Below, in pieces: positions 1 to 6,374 of a stretch of 7,181 bases of DNA (its first letter is position 1; each line of letters begins with the position of its first letter). This DNA is from an uncultured bacterium (lineage in GTDB: Bacteria > Pseudomonadota > Alphaproteobacteria > SP197). The position numbers were made by a program, and so were the translations under genes. The stretch spans positions 1 through 7,181 of the forward strand of contig CALLQH010000125.1 in NCBI GenBank assembly GCA_938014945.1, read 5' to 3'. Under the pieces are notes generated by a model, which was not told where the DNA came from, ran no database searches, and worked only from the letters and a program-made list of their open reading frames with translations.

Positions 1-649
1 CGGCGGTGAAGACGAAGCCGGGGTCGACCTCGGCGATGAGTTCATCCAGCTCGACGGGATCCTGAGCAGCGTTGATGGCGTGACCCACGTTGGCCGGCTC
101 CTGCTGGGCTCGAACGCCGAAATCCATGTGGCCCAGGGCATCCTCCGGCTGCCGAACGGCATCGATCAGGCCGGCAACGCAGAGATCGGCAAAGGGCGCG
201 ACGCGGCGTACCGCGTCCAGCGAGAAGGGGGCCGCCCAGTCGAGGTCGCCGCCCGAAAGCAGGAACTCGTTCTCGTAGGCGATCTGCAGGACAAGGCCGG
301 TTTCGGACTCAAGATCGGCAAGAGCGCCTTTCAGGAAGCTGCGGGTGCAGCATTCCCATGGCGAGCCGTCGGTGTTCAGCGTGTCGCACATCACCATGTT
401 GAGCGCGGGCACATCGGGCTTCAGCACGACGCGCATCCGCGCGTCCATGTCCGGTGTCTGGCGGACCTCCGACATCGGCCCCCAGGGGTTGGGTGCGATA
501 TCCTCGAAGGGTGTGAGCGACTGCCCGGCAAGCGCCCAGCCCAGGCCCTTGTTCTTGCGACCGGAAAGCTGGGCCGCGGGCACGCCGCGCGTACGCGACA
601 GCCCCACCAGATCGTTCCACACCAGATAGGCAATCTCGCCATCGGCCAT
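1..649 (-). CDS. Glutamine synthetase-family protein (type III / gamma-glutamyl-amide synthetase-like), N-terminal part, cut by left edge
   Basis: An open minus-strand frame starts with ATG at 649-647 and stays open for 216 codons to the edge, so the C-terminal half is missing. Visible motifs fit the glutamine synthetase (GS) N-terminal beta-grasp domain and the start of the catalytic domain: DLVGLSRTRGVP at about residues 13-24, NTDGSPWECCTR at 92-103, and YENEF at 125-129, where the first metal-binding glutamates of GS lie. Family members ligate ammonia or an amine to the gamma-carboxyl of glutamate using ATP; several relatives (PuuA, GlnT types) act in amine catabolism. A GGAGGA ribosome binding site lies 9 bases upstream, inside the regulator gene, whose stop is 2 bases away. 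Codon use matches the neighbours. Oddity: the expected second metal site (consensus near HPEYGxGQxE) is only faintly matched by HMDFGVRAQQE at 174-184. Family assignment is fairly sure; substrate is unknown. Confidence 0.72.
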   Translation of the reverse strand, partial: MADGEIAYLVWNDLVGLSRTRGVPAAQLSGRKNKGLGWALAGQSLTPFEDIAPNPWGPMSEVRQTPDMDARMRVVLKPDVPALNMVMCDTLNTDGSPWECCTRSFLKGALADLESETGLVLQIAYENEFLLSGGDLDWAAPFSLDAVRRVAPFADLCVAGLIDAVRQPEDALGHMDFGVRAQQEPANVGHAINAAQDPVELDELIAEVDPGFVFTA

Positions 650-651
650 GT

Positions 652-1560
652 TCAGCGTTCCTCCGCCGGTTCGAGGTTCATGTCGTCATCCCAGGTGATG
701 CCCGCGCGCAGGCGCTCCAGCTCGGCGATGCGCCGCTTCGTGCTCTGCCCCAGGCGGGCGACCAGCGCGGCGACGATCGTTTCCACCAGGGCCATGCAGG
801 GCACCATGGAATCGTAAGGTGAGGGCGCCTCGACATCGACGGTCAGCACATGATCGGCAATGTCGGCGATGGGCGAGAGCCAGGGATCGGTGATCAGGAT
901 CAGGGTAGCGCCGCGCGCCGAGGCGGTCTGGGCGAGCGCAATCGTGTCCTTCTGATAACGGCGCACGTCGAAGACCAGCAGCACGTCGCGGCGGCCCATG
1001 TCGAGCAGTCCGTCCGGGCGGCCTGCCGGGGTGTATTCGATGACATGGCTGTTGGGACGAAGCTGATAGAGGTGGGCATGCAGCATCTGCGCGCAGAACT
1101 GGGTGAAGCGGCCGCCGGTCGCCCAGATGGGGCGGCGCTTGTCGGCAAGCAGGTCGATCACCGCGTCGAATGCCTCCTGCGGCAGCGAGGCCATGGTCGT
1201 TTCGATGCCGCGGGTGAAGGTGTCGCGCGCATGGTCGAACAGGCTGTCACCCGGCGGGGACCCGGCGCTCTTGCCGTAGAGCCGCAGGGGTGAGTCGATG
1301 CGCTGTGCGAGATCGCCGCGCAGGGCGCGCTGGAACTCGGGATAGCCGGAGAACCCCAGCCTGGTGGCAAAGCGCACCACGGTCGGGCCGCTGACCTGGG
1401 CGCGTCGCGCGAGCTCGGCCACGGTATCGAAGCCCGCCATCAGGTTGGTGGCAAAAAGCGTGCGCGCCACCTTGCGCTCCGAGGGGGTGAGTTCGCTCGT
1501 GCGCTGGTGGATCAACTCGCCCAGCGTCGTGCGCGGACTGGTTGTTGCGGTCGACGACAT
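652..1560 (-). CDS. MurR/RpiR-family transcriptional regulator (HTH + SIS domain)
   Basis: A complete 302-residue protein, the usual length for the RpiR family. Residues about 12-88 form the N-terminal HTH_6 domain, with LTPSERKVARTLF at 24-36 and the helix-turn-helix around 45-68 (TVAELARRAQVSGPTVVRF), followed by the typical LGFSGYPEFQRAL. Residues about 130-262 form a SIS domain (IWATGGRFTQF, then DVLLVFDVRRYQKDT, ATLILITDPWLSP, and SPYDSM), which in this family binds phosphosugars or related small effectors. It probably controls its own gene and the divergent transporter operon; the palindromes at 1560-1575 and 1602-1623 are likely sites. No Shine-Dalgarno sequence precedes the ATG at 1558-1560, and the N-terminus fits the family well there, so a leaderless message is possible. 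It is co-transcribed with the GS-like gene. Whether it represses or activates is not visible. Confidence 0.93.
   Translation of the reverse strand: MSSTATTSPRTTLGELIHQRTSELTPSERKVARTLFATNLMAGFDTVAELARRAQVSGPTVVRFATRLGFSGYPEFQRALRGDLAQRIDSPLRLYGKSAGSPPGDSLFDHARDTFTRGIETTMASLPQEAFDAVIDLLADKRRPIWATGGRFTQFCAQMLHAHLYQLRPNSHVIEYTPAGRPDGLLDMGRRDVLLVFDVRRYQKDTIALAQTASARGATLILITDPWLSPIADIADHVLTVDVEAPSPYDSMVPCMALVETIVAALVARLGQSTKRRIAELERLRAGITWDDDMNLEPAEER
659..664 (-). promoter_or_regulatory. Ribosome binding site of the glutamine synthetase-like gene
   Basis: The minus strand reads GGAGGA, 9 bases before the ATG at 649. It lies inside the last codons of the regulator gene, so the two genes are probably translated from one message. 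It supports the choice of 649 as the start. Confidence 0.7.
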
Positions 1561-1575
1561 GTAACAAGCGTTACA
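1560..1575. promoter_or_regulatory. Perfect palindrome TGTAAC-N4-GTTACA at the regulator start; candidate operator
   Basis: The sequence TGTAACAAGCGTTACA has two perfect 6-base arms around a 4-base spacer. It touches the A of the regulator's start codon and covers the place where that gene's -10 box and transcription start would be. A protein bound here would block the regulator's own transcription, so autoregulation is the simplest reading. The symmetry is seen; the role is inferred. Confidence 0.5.
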
Positions 1576-1595
1576 GAGGCCGGGGAAACGGTCAA
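1567..1595 (-). promoter_or_regulatory. Candidate promoter of the regulator operon
   Basis: On the minus strand a TTGACC -35 box (1595-1590) is followed, after 17 bases, by a weak AACGCT -10 box (1572-1567) with an upstream TG (TGT directly before it). Transcription would then start around 1561-1560, at the start codon itself, which agrees with the lack of a ribosome binding site. The -10 match is poor, so this is tentative. Confidence 0.35.
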
Positions 1596-1601
1596 TGCTG
1601 A

Positions 1602-1623
1602 AACGAATGTCTTGACGTTCGTT
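1602..1623. promoter_or_regulatory. Inverted repeat AACGAA-N10-TTCGTT over the transporter -35 box; candidate operator
   Basis: Two perfect 6-base arms (1602-1607 and 1618-1623) surround a 10-base spacer that contains the TTGACG -35 box at 1612-1617. The centre-to-centre distance of the arms is 16 bases, which would put both half-sites on nearly one DNA face for a dimeric regulator. A GAAACG direct repeat at 1585-1590 and 1600-1605 lies next to it. The probable ligand is the divergent RpiR-type regulator; this is inferred from position only. Confidence 0.45.
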
Positions 1624-1641
1624 CCGGCCGCTTCCTAAGCT
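1612..1641 (+). promoter_or_regulatory. Candidate sigma-70 promoter of the transporter operon
   Basis: TTGACG at 1612-1617 is a near-consensus -35 box. TAAGCT at 1636-1641, 18 bases further on, is a loose -10 box of the kind often seen in alphaproteobacteria. Transcription would begin near 1648, leaving a short leader before the first gene. The -35 box of the divergent promoter lies back-to-back, 16 bases away. Confidence 0.5.
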
Positions 1642-1666
1642 TTCTCCAACAAGGTCGAAGGACCAG

Positions 1667-3574
1667 GTGGGGGGTTACGCCGCAGTGAGTCACCAAGAGG
1701 GGCAAACGGGCAAGGTCGGCCGGGGCGGGGTCGGCTTCATTGCGTCCGGCACGCTGGCCGGCAGCGCGATCCTGTTCGTGCCCATCGCGATCTTCTCGCT
1801 GATCGCCTGGCAGACTTTCGGTTCCGCGCCCCAGGGCACGGTCACCCACTTCCTGATCATCACCGTCGCGGTGCTCGGCTTCAGCGTCTTCACCGGCAAT
1901 ACCGGCATCGTCAGCTTCGGTCATGCCGCCTTCATGGGACTGGCTGCGCACATCACGGGCGTGCTGACCATGCCGGTGGCACAGAAGGGAGTCTTCCTGC
2001 CGGACCTGCCGTCATGGCTCGCCGGGGTGGAGATGAACTTTCTGGTGGCGGGCCTGATCGCTGTCGTCATCGTCACGGTCATTGCCTTTCTGATCGGCAT
2101 GCCCATCGCTCGCCTTGGCGGGGCATCGGCCTCCATCGCCACCCTGGGCCTGCTCATCATCGTCTATGGCGTGATCGTCGGGGCGCGCGACTTCACGCGC
2201 GGCAGCCAGGCGCTGATCGGCGTGCCCAAGACCGTCGACATTCCCGTGGCGCTGATCTTCCTCGGCGTGGCGATCCTGCTGGCGCGGATTTTCCGCGATT
2301 CCCTGCCGGGGCTCGAACTGCGTGCCGTGCGCGAGGACGAACCTGCGGCCCGTGCCATCGGCGTCAACGTGCAGGGCAGGCGCCTGCTGGCCTGGACCGT
2401 CAGTGCCGCCATCGCCGCGCTGGCGGGCGTGCTGCTGGCGCATTTCCTGGGGGTCTATTCGCCCAAGGAGTTCTACTTCCAGATCACCTTCGCGATCCTC
2501 GTGATGCTGATCGCCGGTGGCATGACCAGCGTGTCGGGCGCCGTGGTCGGCGCCATCGTGGTCACGGCGGTGATCGATGTCCTGCGTGGCGTCGAGGAGC
2601 ACATCAACGCGGCCTGGTTCAGCGAACCCACCGTGTTTGGCCTCACCGACATCGGTCTCAGCCTCGGCATCCTCGCCATGCTGTTCTGGCGTCGCGACGG
2701 CCTGTTCGGCTTCTGGGAGATCGAGGAACTGGCCGGCGGCTGGCGGCGCTGGTTCGGCCTTGCCACCCCCGCCGACGTGGCGGAGAGCCAGGCGGCGCGG
2801 ATCGACCAGGAAGGCGCGCTGGCCGTGGAGAACGTCGCCAAGGCTTTCGGCGGCCTGCGCGCCGTGGATGGGGCGAACCTTACACTTCGTCCAGGCGAGA
2901 TCGTCGGCCTGATCGGACCGAACGGATCGGGCAAGACGACGCTGCTGGGCTGCATCTCCGGCGCACTCGATCTCACCGGGGGCAAGGTGGCGCTGGACGG
3001 CACCGACATCTCCGATCTTGCAGCGCACCAGATCGCACGCCGCCGGGTGGGACGCACCTTCCAGAACATCCGCCTGTTCGCCCATCTCACGGTGATCGAG
3101 AACGTCAAGGCCGCCCTGGCGGCCAGCGGCACACGGCTGGCGGCCGCCGCCATGGATGCCCGCGCCCGCGCGCTGCTGCGGGAACTGGGCATCGAGAGTT
3201 ATGCCGGCCGGCGCGCCGGAACCCTGGCCTATGGCCTGCAGCGCCGCCTGGAGATTGCCCGCGCCCTGGCCCTGGAGCCGCGCTATCTGCTGCTCGACGA
3301 ACCGGCGGCGGGCATGAACGAAACCGAATCCGACGAGCTTCTGGGCATCCTTGGCCGCCTGCGCGAGAGCAGGGGGCTGGGGCTGCTGGTCGTCGATCAC
3401 GACCTGCGCCTGATCATGCGGCTGTGCGACCGTGTGGTCGTGCTCAACCGCGGGCAGGTCATCGCGGAGGGCGTTCCCGGCGAGGTTCAGGCCAATCCGG
3501 ACGTCATTGAAGCCTATCTGGGCAAACGAAGGGCGGCGACACGCACAACGTCCGCCCCATCACTGGGAGACTAG
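1667..3574 (+). CDS. livMG: Branched-chain amino acid-type ABC transporter permease/ATP-binding fusion protein (LivM-LivG)
   Basis: One uninterrupted 635-residue chain joins two subunits that are separate in E. coli. Residues about 25-345 are a LivM-type inner-membrane permease with roughly eight to nine hydrophobic segments, the LivM hallmark GNTGIVSFGHAAFMG at 77-91, and the EAA-type loop that contacts the ATPase (RAVREDEPAARAIGVN, 219-234). After a linker at about 345-383 comes a LivG-type ATPase: Walker A GPNGSGKT at 417-424, Q-loop glutamine at 466, signature LAYGLQRR at 520-527, Walker B LLLDEP at 541-546, and switch histidine 578. The length equals LivM plus LivG. The GTG start at 1667 has GAAGGA only 4 bases away; an in-frame GTG at 1685, behind GGGGGT with a spacing of 9 bases, may be the real start (629 residues). 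The next gene begins 4 bases after the stop. Such fusions are known in this family. The substrate is not shown. Confidence 0.93.
   Translation: MGGYAAVSHQEGQTGKVGRGGVGFIASGTLAGSAILFVPIAIFSLIAWQTFGSAPQGTVTHFLIITVAVLGFSVFTGNTGIVSFGHAAFMGLAAHITGVLTMPVAQKGVFLPDLPSWLAGVEMNFLVAGLIAVVIVTVIAFLIGMPIARLGGASASIATLGLLIIVYGVIVGARDFTRGSQALIGVPKTVDIPVALIFLGVAILLARIFRDSLPGLELRAVREDEPAARAIGVNVQGRRLLAWTVSAAIAALAGVLLAHFLGVYSPKEFYFQITFAILVMLIAGGMTSVSGAVVGAIVVTAVIDVLRGVEEHINAAWFSEPTVFGLTDIGLSLGILAMLFWRRDGLFGFWEIEELAGGWRRWFGLATPADVAESQAARIDQEGALAVENVAKAFGGLRAVDGANLTLRPGEIVGLIGPNGSGKTTLLGCISGALDLTGGKVALDGTDISDLAAHQIARRRVGRTFQNIRLFAHLTVIENVKAALAASGTRLAAAAMDARARALLRELGIESYAGRRAGTLAYGLQRRLEIARALALEPRYLLLDEPAAGMNETESDELLGILGRLRESRGLGLLVVDHDLRLIMRLCDRVVVLNRGQVIAEGVPGEVQANPDVIEAYLGKRRAATRTTSAPSLGD
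3565..3569 (+). promoter_or_regulatory. Ribosome binding site of the binding-protein gene
   Basis: GGGAG lies 9 bases before the ATG at 3579 and overlaps the last codons of the fusion gene. It decides the start: the same frame stays open upstream to 3432 inside the ATPase coding region, but only from 3579 does the protein begin with a clean signal peptide. Confidence 0.65.
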
Positions 3575-3578
3575 CACC

Positions 3579-4748
3579 ATGTCACGATCCAACTGGTTGA
3601 AGACGACCGCCATGACGGCGGCGCTGGCCGGTGCCGTGTTCGCCTCGGGCACGGCCGCGGCCGAGAATTTCAAGGTCGGTTATGCCGGCGGTTTCACGGG
3701 TTACCTGGCGCCTTACGATCAGCCTTCGCTGAAGGGTGTGCAGCTTGCCATCGACGAGATCAATGCGGCGGGCGGCATCGGCGGCACCATGCCGATCGAG
3801 CTGATCGTCAAGGACACCCGCTCCGACACGGCGCAGGCCGCGGTCGTCGCCCAGGAACTGGTCGATGACGGCGTCAGCGTCATGATCGTCTCCTGCGACG
3901 TCGATCCGGCCGTGGCCAGCGGCGTCATCGCCCAGGCCGCCGAGATTCCCTCGGTCAGCTCCTGCGCCTCGACGCCGACCCTGCCTGCCGCCGTCGGGCC
4001 CTACATGTTCTCCAACTACACGGCCGACAACCTGCAGGCCACGGTGCTGGCGACCTATGCCCGCGAGCAGGGGCTGGAGAACGCCTATGTCCTGCTCTCG
4101 CGCGACACGCCCTACACCGAGAAGCTGCCCGAGTACTTCGCTGAGGTCTTTGCCGCCATGGGCGGTAACGTCGCGGCCATCGGCGAGTTCACCATCGGCC
4201 AGCAGGACTTCTCGGCCGAAGTGACGAACATCAAGGGGCTGGATCCCCAGCCGGACGTCATCATGACGGCTGCCTACGAGCCTGACTTTCCGGCCTTCCT
4301 GAAGCAGCTCCGCGCCGCGGGCATCACCGCGCAGGTCCTGGGTTCCGACGGCATCGATTCGCCGACCACCTTCGGCCTGGGCGATGTCGCCGAGGGCGTC
4401 ATCTTCTCGAACGCCGGTTTCCCCTCCGAAGGCAGCCCGCTGGCGGCCTACGAGGCGGCCTATGAAGCCAAGTACGGCGAGCCCAACGACACCGTCTTCA
4501 CCGCCACGGGCTACGACGCGATGCTCATCATCGCTGCGGCGGTCGAGGCGGCCGGTTCCACCGACGGCGCCGCGATCCGCGACGCCTGGGACAATCTGGA
4601 GAACGTCCAGGTCGCCACGGGCACGATGACCTACAAGGGCCAGAACCGCGTTCCGGTCCGCGTCGTGGCGCTCAACAAGGTGTCGGGCGGCGAGCGCGTG
4701 CACGTCGGCGACTTCACGCCCGATCCCTCGCAGATCCCGGCCCCGTGA
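3579..4748 (+). CDS. Periplasmic substrate-binding protein of the Liv-type ABC importer (Peripla_BP_6 family)
   Basis: A 389-residue protein with a Sec signal peptide: basic start, hydrophobic stretch at about 11-23, and likely cleavage after TAAA at residue 28, giving a mature protein starting ENFKVGYAGG. The mature part has the bilobed type I periplasmic fold of LivJ/LivK relatives: GGFTGYLAPYDQPSLKGVQLAIDEIN near the start, IELIVKDTRSD, a middle domain with TYAREQGLENAYVL and FTIGQQDFSAEVTNIKGLDPQPDVI, and a late FTATGYDAMLI. It should capture the ligand in the periplasm and deliver it to the LivM/LivH permeases. Cys106 and Cys129 could form a disulfide beside the pocket. The pocket loop reads SCDVDPAVA (about 105-113), whereas amino acid binders usually have serine-rich loops there, so the ligand may differ from leucine, isoleucine or valine. 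The stop overlaps the next start. Family is certain; ligand is unknown. Confidence 0.93.
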   Translation: MSRSNWLKTTAMTAALAGAVFASGTAAAENFKVGYAGGFTGYLAPYDQPSLKGVQLAIDEINAAGGIGGTMPIELIVKDTRSDTAQAAVVAQELVDDGVSVMIVSCDVDPAVASGVIAQAAEIPSVSSCASTPTLPAAVGPYMFSNYTADNLQATVLATYAREQGLENAYVLLSRDTPYTEKLPEYFAEVFAAMGGNVAAIGEFTIGQQDFSAEVTNIKGLDPQPDVIMTAAYEPDFPAFLKQLRAAGITAQVLGSDGIDSPTTFGLGDVAEGVIFSNAGFPSEGSPLAAYEAAYEAKYGEPNDTVFTATGYDAMLIIAAAVEAAGSTDGAAIRDAWDNLENVQVATGTMTYKGQNRVPVRVVALNKVSGGERVHVGDFTPDPSQIPAP

Positions 4749-5470
4749 GCAACGAGGCCCATCTTCTCTCGGTCGAGGACCTGGTCGTCCGTTACGGCGC
4801 TATCGAAGCCGTGCGGGGGGCCAGTCTCTCGGTCCGGGCGGGCGAGATCGTCACTCTTCTCGGCGCCAACGGCGCCGGGAAGAGCTCGATCCTCAACGCG
4901 ATCATGGGGCTCGTTCCCGTGGCCGGGGGCAGGGTCGTGCTGGAAGGCCGGGATGTCGGCGGCGAGGCGCCCGAGAAGATCGTGCGGCGCGGCATGACGC
5001 TGACGCCGGAGGGCCGCCGTGTCTTCGCCAACCTGACCATCGCCGAGAACCTGGCCATCGGTGCGGCTTCGCGCCGCGACAGGGCCGAGGTCGAGAAGGC
5101 CCGCAGCGACATGCTGGAGCTGTTTCCCATTCTTGCCGAGCGGCGCGACCAGCTTGCCGGCACCCTTTCGGGTGGCGAGCAACAGATGCTGGCGATCGCG
5201 CGCTCGATGATGTCCCAGCCCAAGATCGTGCTGCTGGACGAGCCCTCCCTGGGGCTGGCGCCCCAGATCGTCGATACGATCTTCGAACTCATCGTGCGCC
5301 TGCGCGACCGCGGCGCGACCATCCTGCTGGTGGAGCAGAACGTCGAACTGGCGCTGGAGATTGCCGACCGCGGCTATGTCCTGGCGACCGGCGCCATCGC
5401 GCTGGAAGGCAGCGCGCGCGAGCTTTCCCGTTCAGGCGACGTCGAGCGCGCCTACATGGGCGCACATTAG
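4745..5470 (+). CDS. livF: Branched-chain amino acid-type ABC transporter ATP-binding protein (LivF)
   Basis: A complete 241-residue cytoplasmic ATPase, normal for LivF. It shows Walker A GANGAGKS at 40-47, the LivF-type LTPEGRRVF in the Q-loop region, a full signature LSGGEQQ at 141-147, and Walker B IVLLDEPSLGL from about 161. The switch position carries glutamine (VEQN, Gln198) in place of histidine, which is usual in LivF. It pairs with the LivG domain of the fusion to drive transport. The GTG start at 4745 overlaps the previous stop in a GTGA, with no strong ribosome binding site, so translation is probably coupled to the binding-protein gene. Its partner subunits in the operon make the assignment firm. 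Confidence 0.95.
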   Translation: MSNEAHLLSVEDLVVRYGAIEAVRGASLSVRAGEIVTLLGANGAGKSSILNAIMGLVPVAGGRVVLEGRDVGGEAPEKIVRRGMTLTPEGRRVFANLTIAENLAIGAASRRDRAEVEKARSDMLELFPILAERRDQLAGTLSGGEQQMLAIARSMMSQPKIVLLDEPSLGLAPQIVDTIFELIVRLRDRGATILLVEQNVELALEIADRGYVLATGAIALEGSARELSRSGDVERAYMGAH

Positions 5471-5473
5471 GAG
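5469..5473 (+). promoter_or_regulatory. Ribosome binding site of livH, overlapping the livF stop
   Basis: AGGAG begins inside the TAG stop of livF and ends 6 bases before the GTG at 5480. It supports the GTG start and coupled translation. Confidence 0.7.
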
Positions 5474-5479
5474 CCGGCC

Positions 5480-6364
5480 GTGGATGTAGTCGTCCAGCAA
5501 ACCGTCAACGCCCTGGCCTTAGGGGGTACCTATGCGCTGCTGGCGCTGGGCCTGGCCATGGTCTTCAGCGTGCTGGGCCTCATCAACTTCGCCCATGGCG
5601 AACTGATGACCGTGACCGGTTACGCCATGTTCTTCATCCTCTCGGCAGGCCTGCCGTTCGAGGTGGCCGTGGTGATCGGCATCCTGGCGGCGATGGCGAC
5701 GGCGATGCTCATGGAGCGCATCGCCTTCCGCCCGGTGCGCAATGCCGGTACGGCGACCATGCTGCTGACCAGCTTCGCCGTCAGCACCATCCTGCACATG
5801 CTGTTCCAGAACCTGATTTCGGCACGCCCCAAGGCGCTGCCGGTACCGGACTGGATGATCGGCGCGCTCAACATCGCCGGCTTCGACATCGGCGTCATCC
5901 AGCTCATCTCGATCAGCGCCACGGCCCTGCTGCTGTTTGCACTTACCATCTTCCTGCGCCGCTCCACCCTGGGCATCGCCATGCGCGCCGCGGCACTGGA
6001 TTTTCCCGTGACGCGCCTGATGGGCATCAACGCAAACATGGTGATCTCCACGGCCTTTGCGATCTCGGGCCTGCTCGCGGGTGTGGCGGGCGTGCTTTGG
6101 CTCGCCCAGCGGGGTTCCGTCGATCCGCTGATGGGCTTCCTGCCGGTGCTGAAGGCTTTCATCGCCGTGGTGCTGGGCGGCCTCGGCAGTCTCTCCGGCG
6201 CCGTGCTGGGCGGCATTGTGCTCGCCTTCATCGAAGTCGCCCTGCGCGCTTTCCTGCCCGACGACTGGCTGCCGTTCCGCGAGTCCATCGCGCTGGCGCT
6301 GGTCATCCTGCTTCTGCTGGTGCGCCCGGAGGGCCTGCTGGGCCGCAAGGAAGCGATCCGTTAG
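5480..6364 (+). CDS. livH: Branched-chain amino acid-type ABC transporter permease (LivH)
   Basis: A complete 294-residue inner-membrane protein of usual LivH length. The N-terminus carries the LivH hallmark (GGTYALLALGLAMVFSVLG, then LINFAHGELMTVTGY at about 34-48). About eight hydrophobic segments follow. The ATPase-contact loop is GIAMRAAALDFPVTRLMGIN at 165-184, and VVLGGLGSLSGAVLGGI at about 230-246 and LLLLVRPEGLLG near the C-terminus are also typical. It forms the membrane channel together with the LivM domain of the fusion protein. Translation starts at a GTG behind AGGAG; a cluster of family features immediately after this start leaves little doubt about it. The next gene begins 10 bases after the stop. 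Confidence 0.95.
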   Translation: MDVVVQQTVNALALGGTYALLALGLAMVFSVLGLINFAHGELMTVTGYAMFFILSAGLPFEVAVVIGILAAMATAMLMERIAFRPVRNAGTATMLLTSFAVSTILHMLFQNLISARPKALPVPDWMIGALNIAGFDIGVIQLISISATALLLFALTIFLRRSTLGIAMRAAALDFPVTRLMGINANMVISTAFAISGLLAGVAGVLWLAQRGSVDPLMGFLPVLKAFIAVVLGGLGSLSGAVLGGIVLAFIEVALRAFLPDDWLPFRESIALALVILLLLVRPEGLLGRKEAIR

Positions 6365-6367
6365 GAG
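6363..6367 (+). promoter_or_regulatory. Ribosome binding site of the aminotransferase gene, overlapping the livH stop
   Basis: AGGAG overlaps the TAG stop of livH and ends 7 bases before the ATG at 6375. The surrounding TTAGGAGCC is identical to the junction in front of livH at 5467-5475. Confidence 0.7.
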
Positions 6368-6374
6368 CCTGCCC

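Noticed and set aside
80..817. Plus-strand open frame of 245 codons at the left
   Set aside because: It lies opposite the GS-like gene and the end of the regulator, both of which show family motifs on the minus strand.
850..1293. Plus-strand open frame opposite the regulator
   Set aside because: No motif and no ribosome binding site; a shadow of the SIS-domain coding region.
2012..3400. Long open frame on the minus strand opposite the fusion gene (462 codons)
   Set aside because: It is rich in His, Asp, Arg and Gln, shows no domain, and lies fully opposite a well-supported gene. It is the usual mirror frame of GC-rich coding DNA. The same applies to minus-strand frames at 3582-4703 and 5519-6436.
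2014..3510. Long plus-strand open frame (498 codons) inside the fusion gene
   Set aside because: It is an arginine-rich off-frame reading of the LivM-LivG coding region with no recognisable motif.
3432..3578. Longer N-terminus for the binding protein, starting at 3432
   Set aside because: It would overlap the ATPase gene by over 140 bases and bury the signal peptide; the ATG at 3579 has a good ribosome binding site.
3541..3578. Possible terminator between the fusion gene and the binding-protein gene
   Set aside because: No stem-loop followed by a T run is visible, and the genes are only 4 bases apart.
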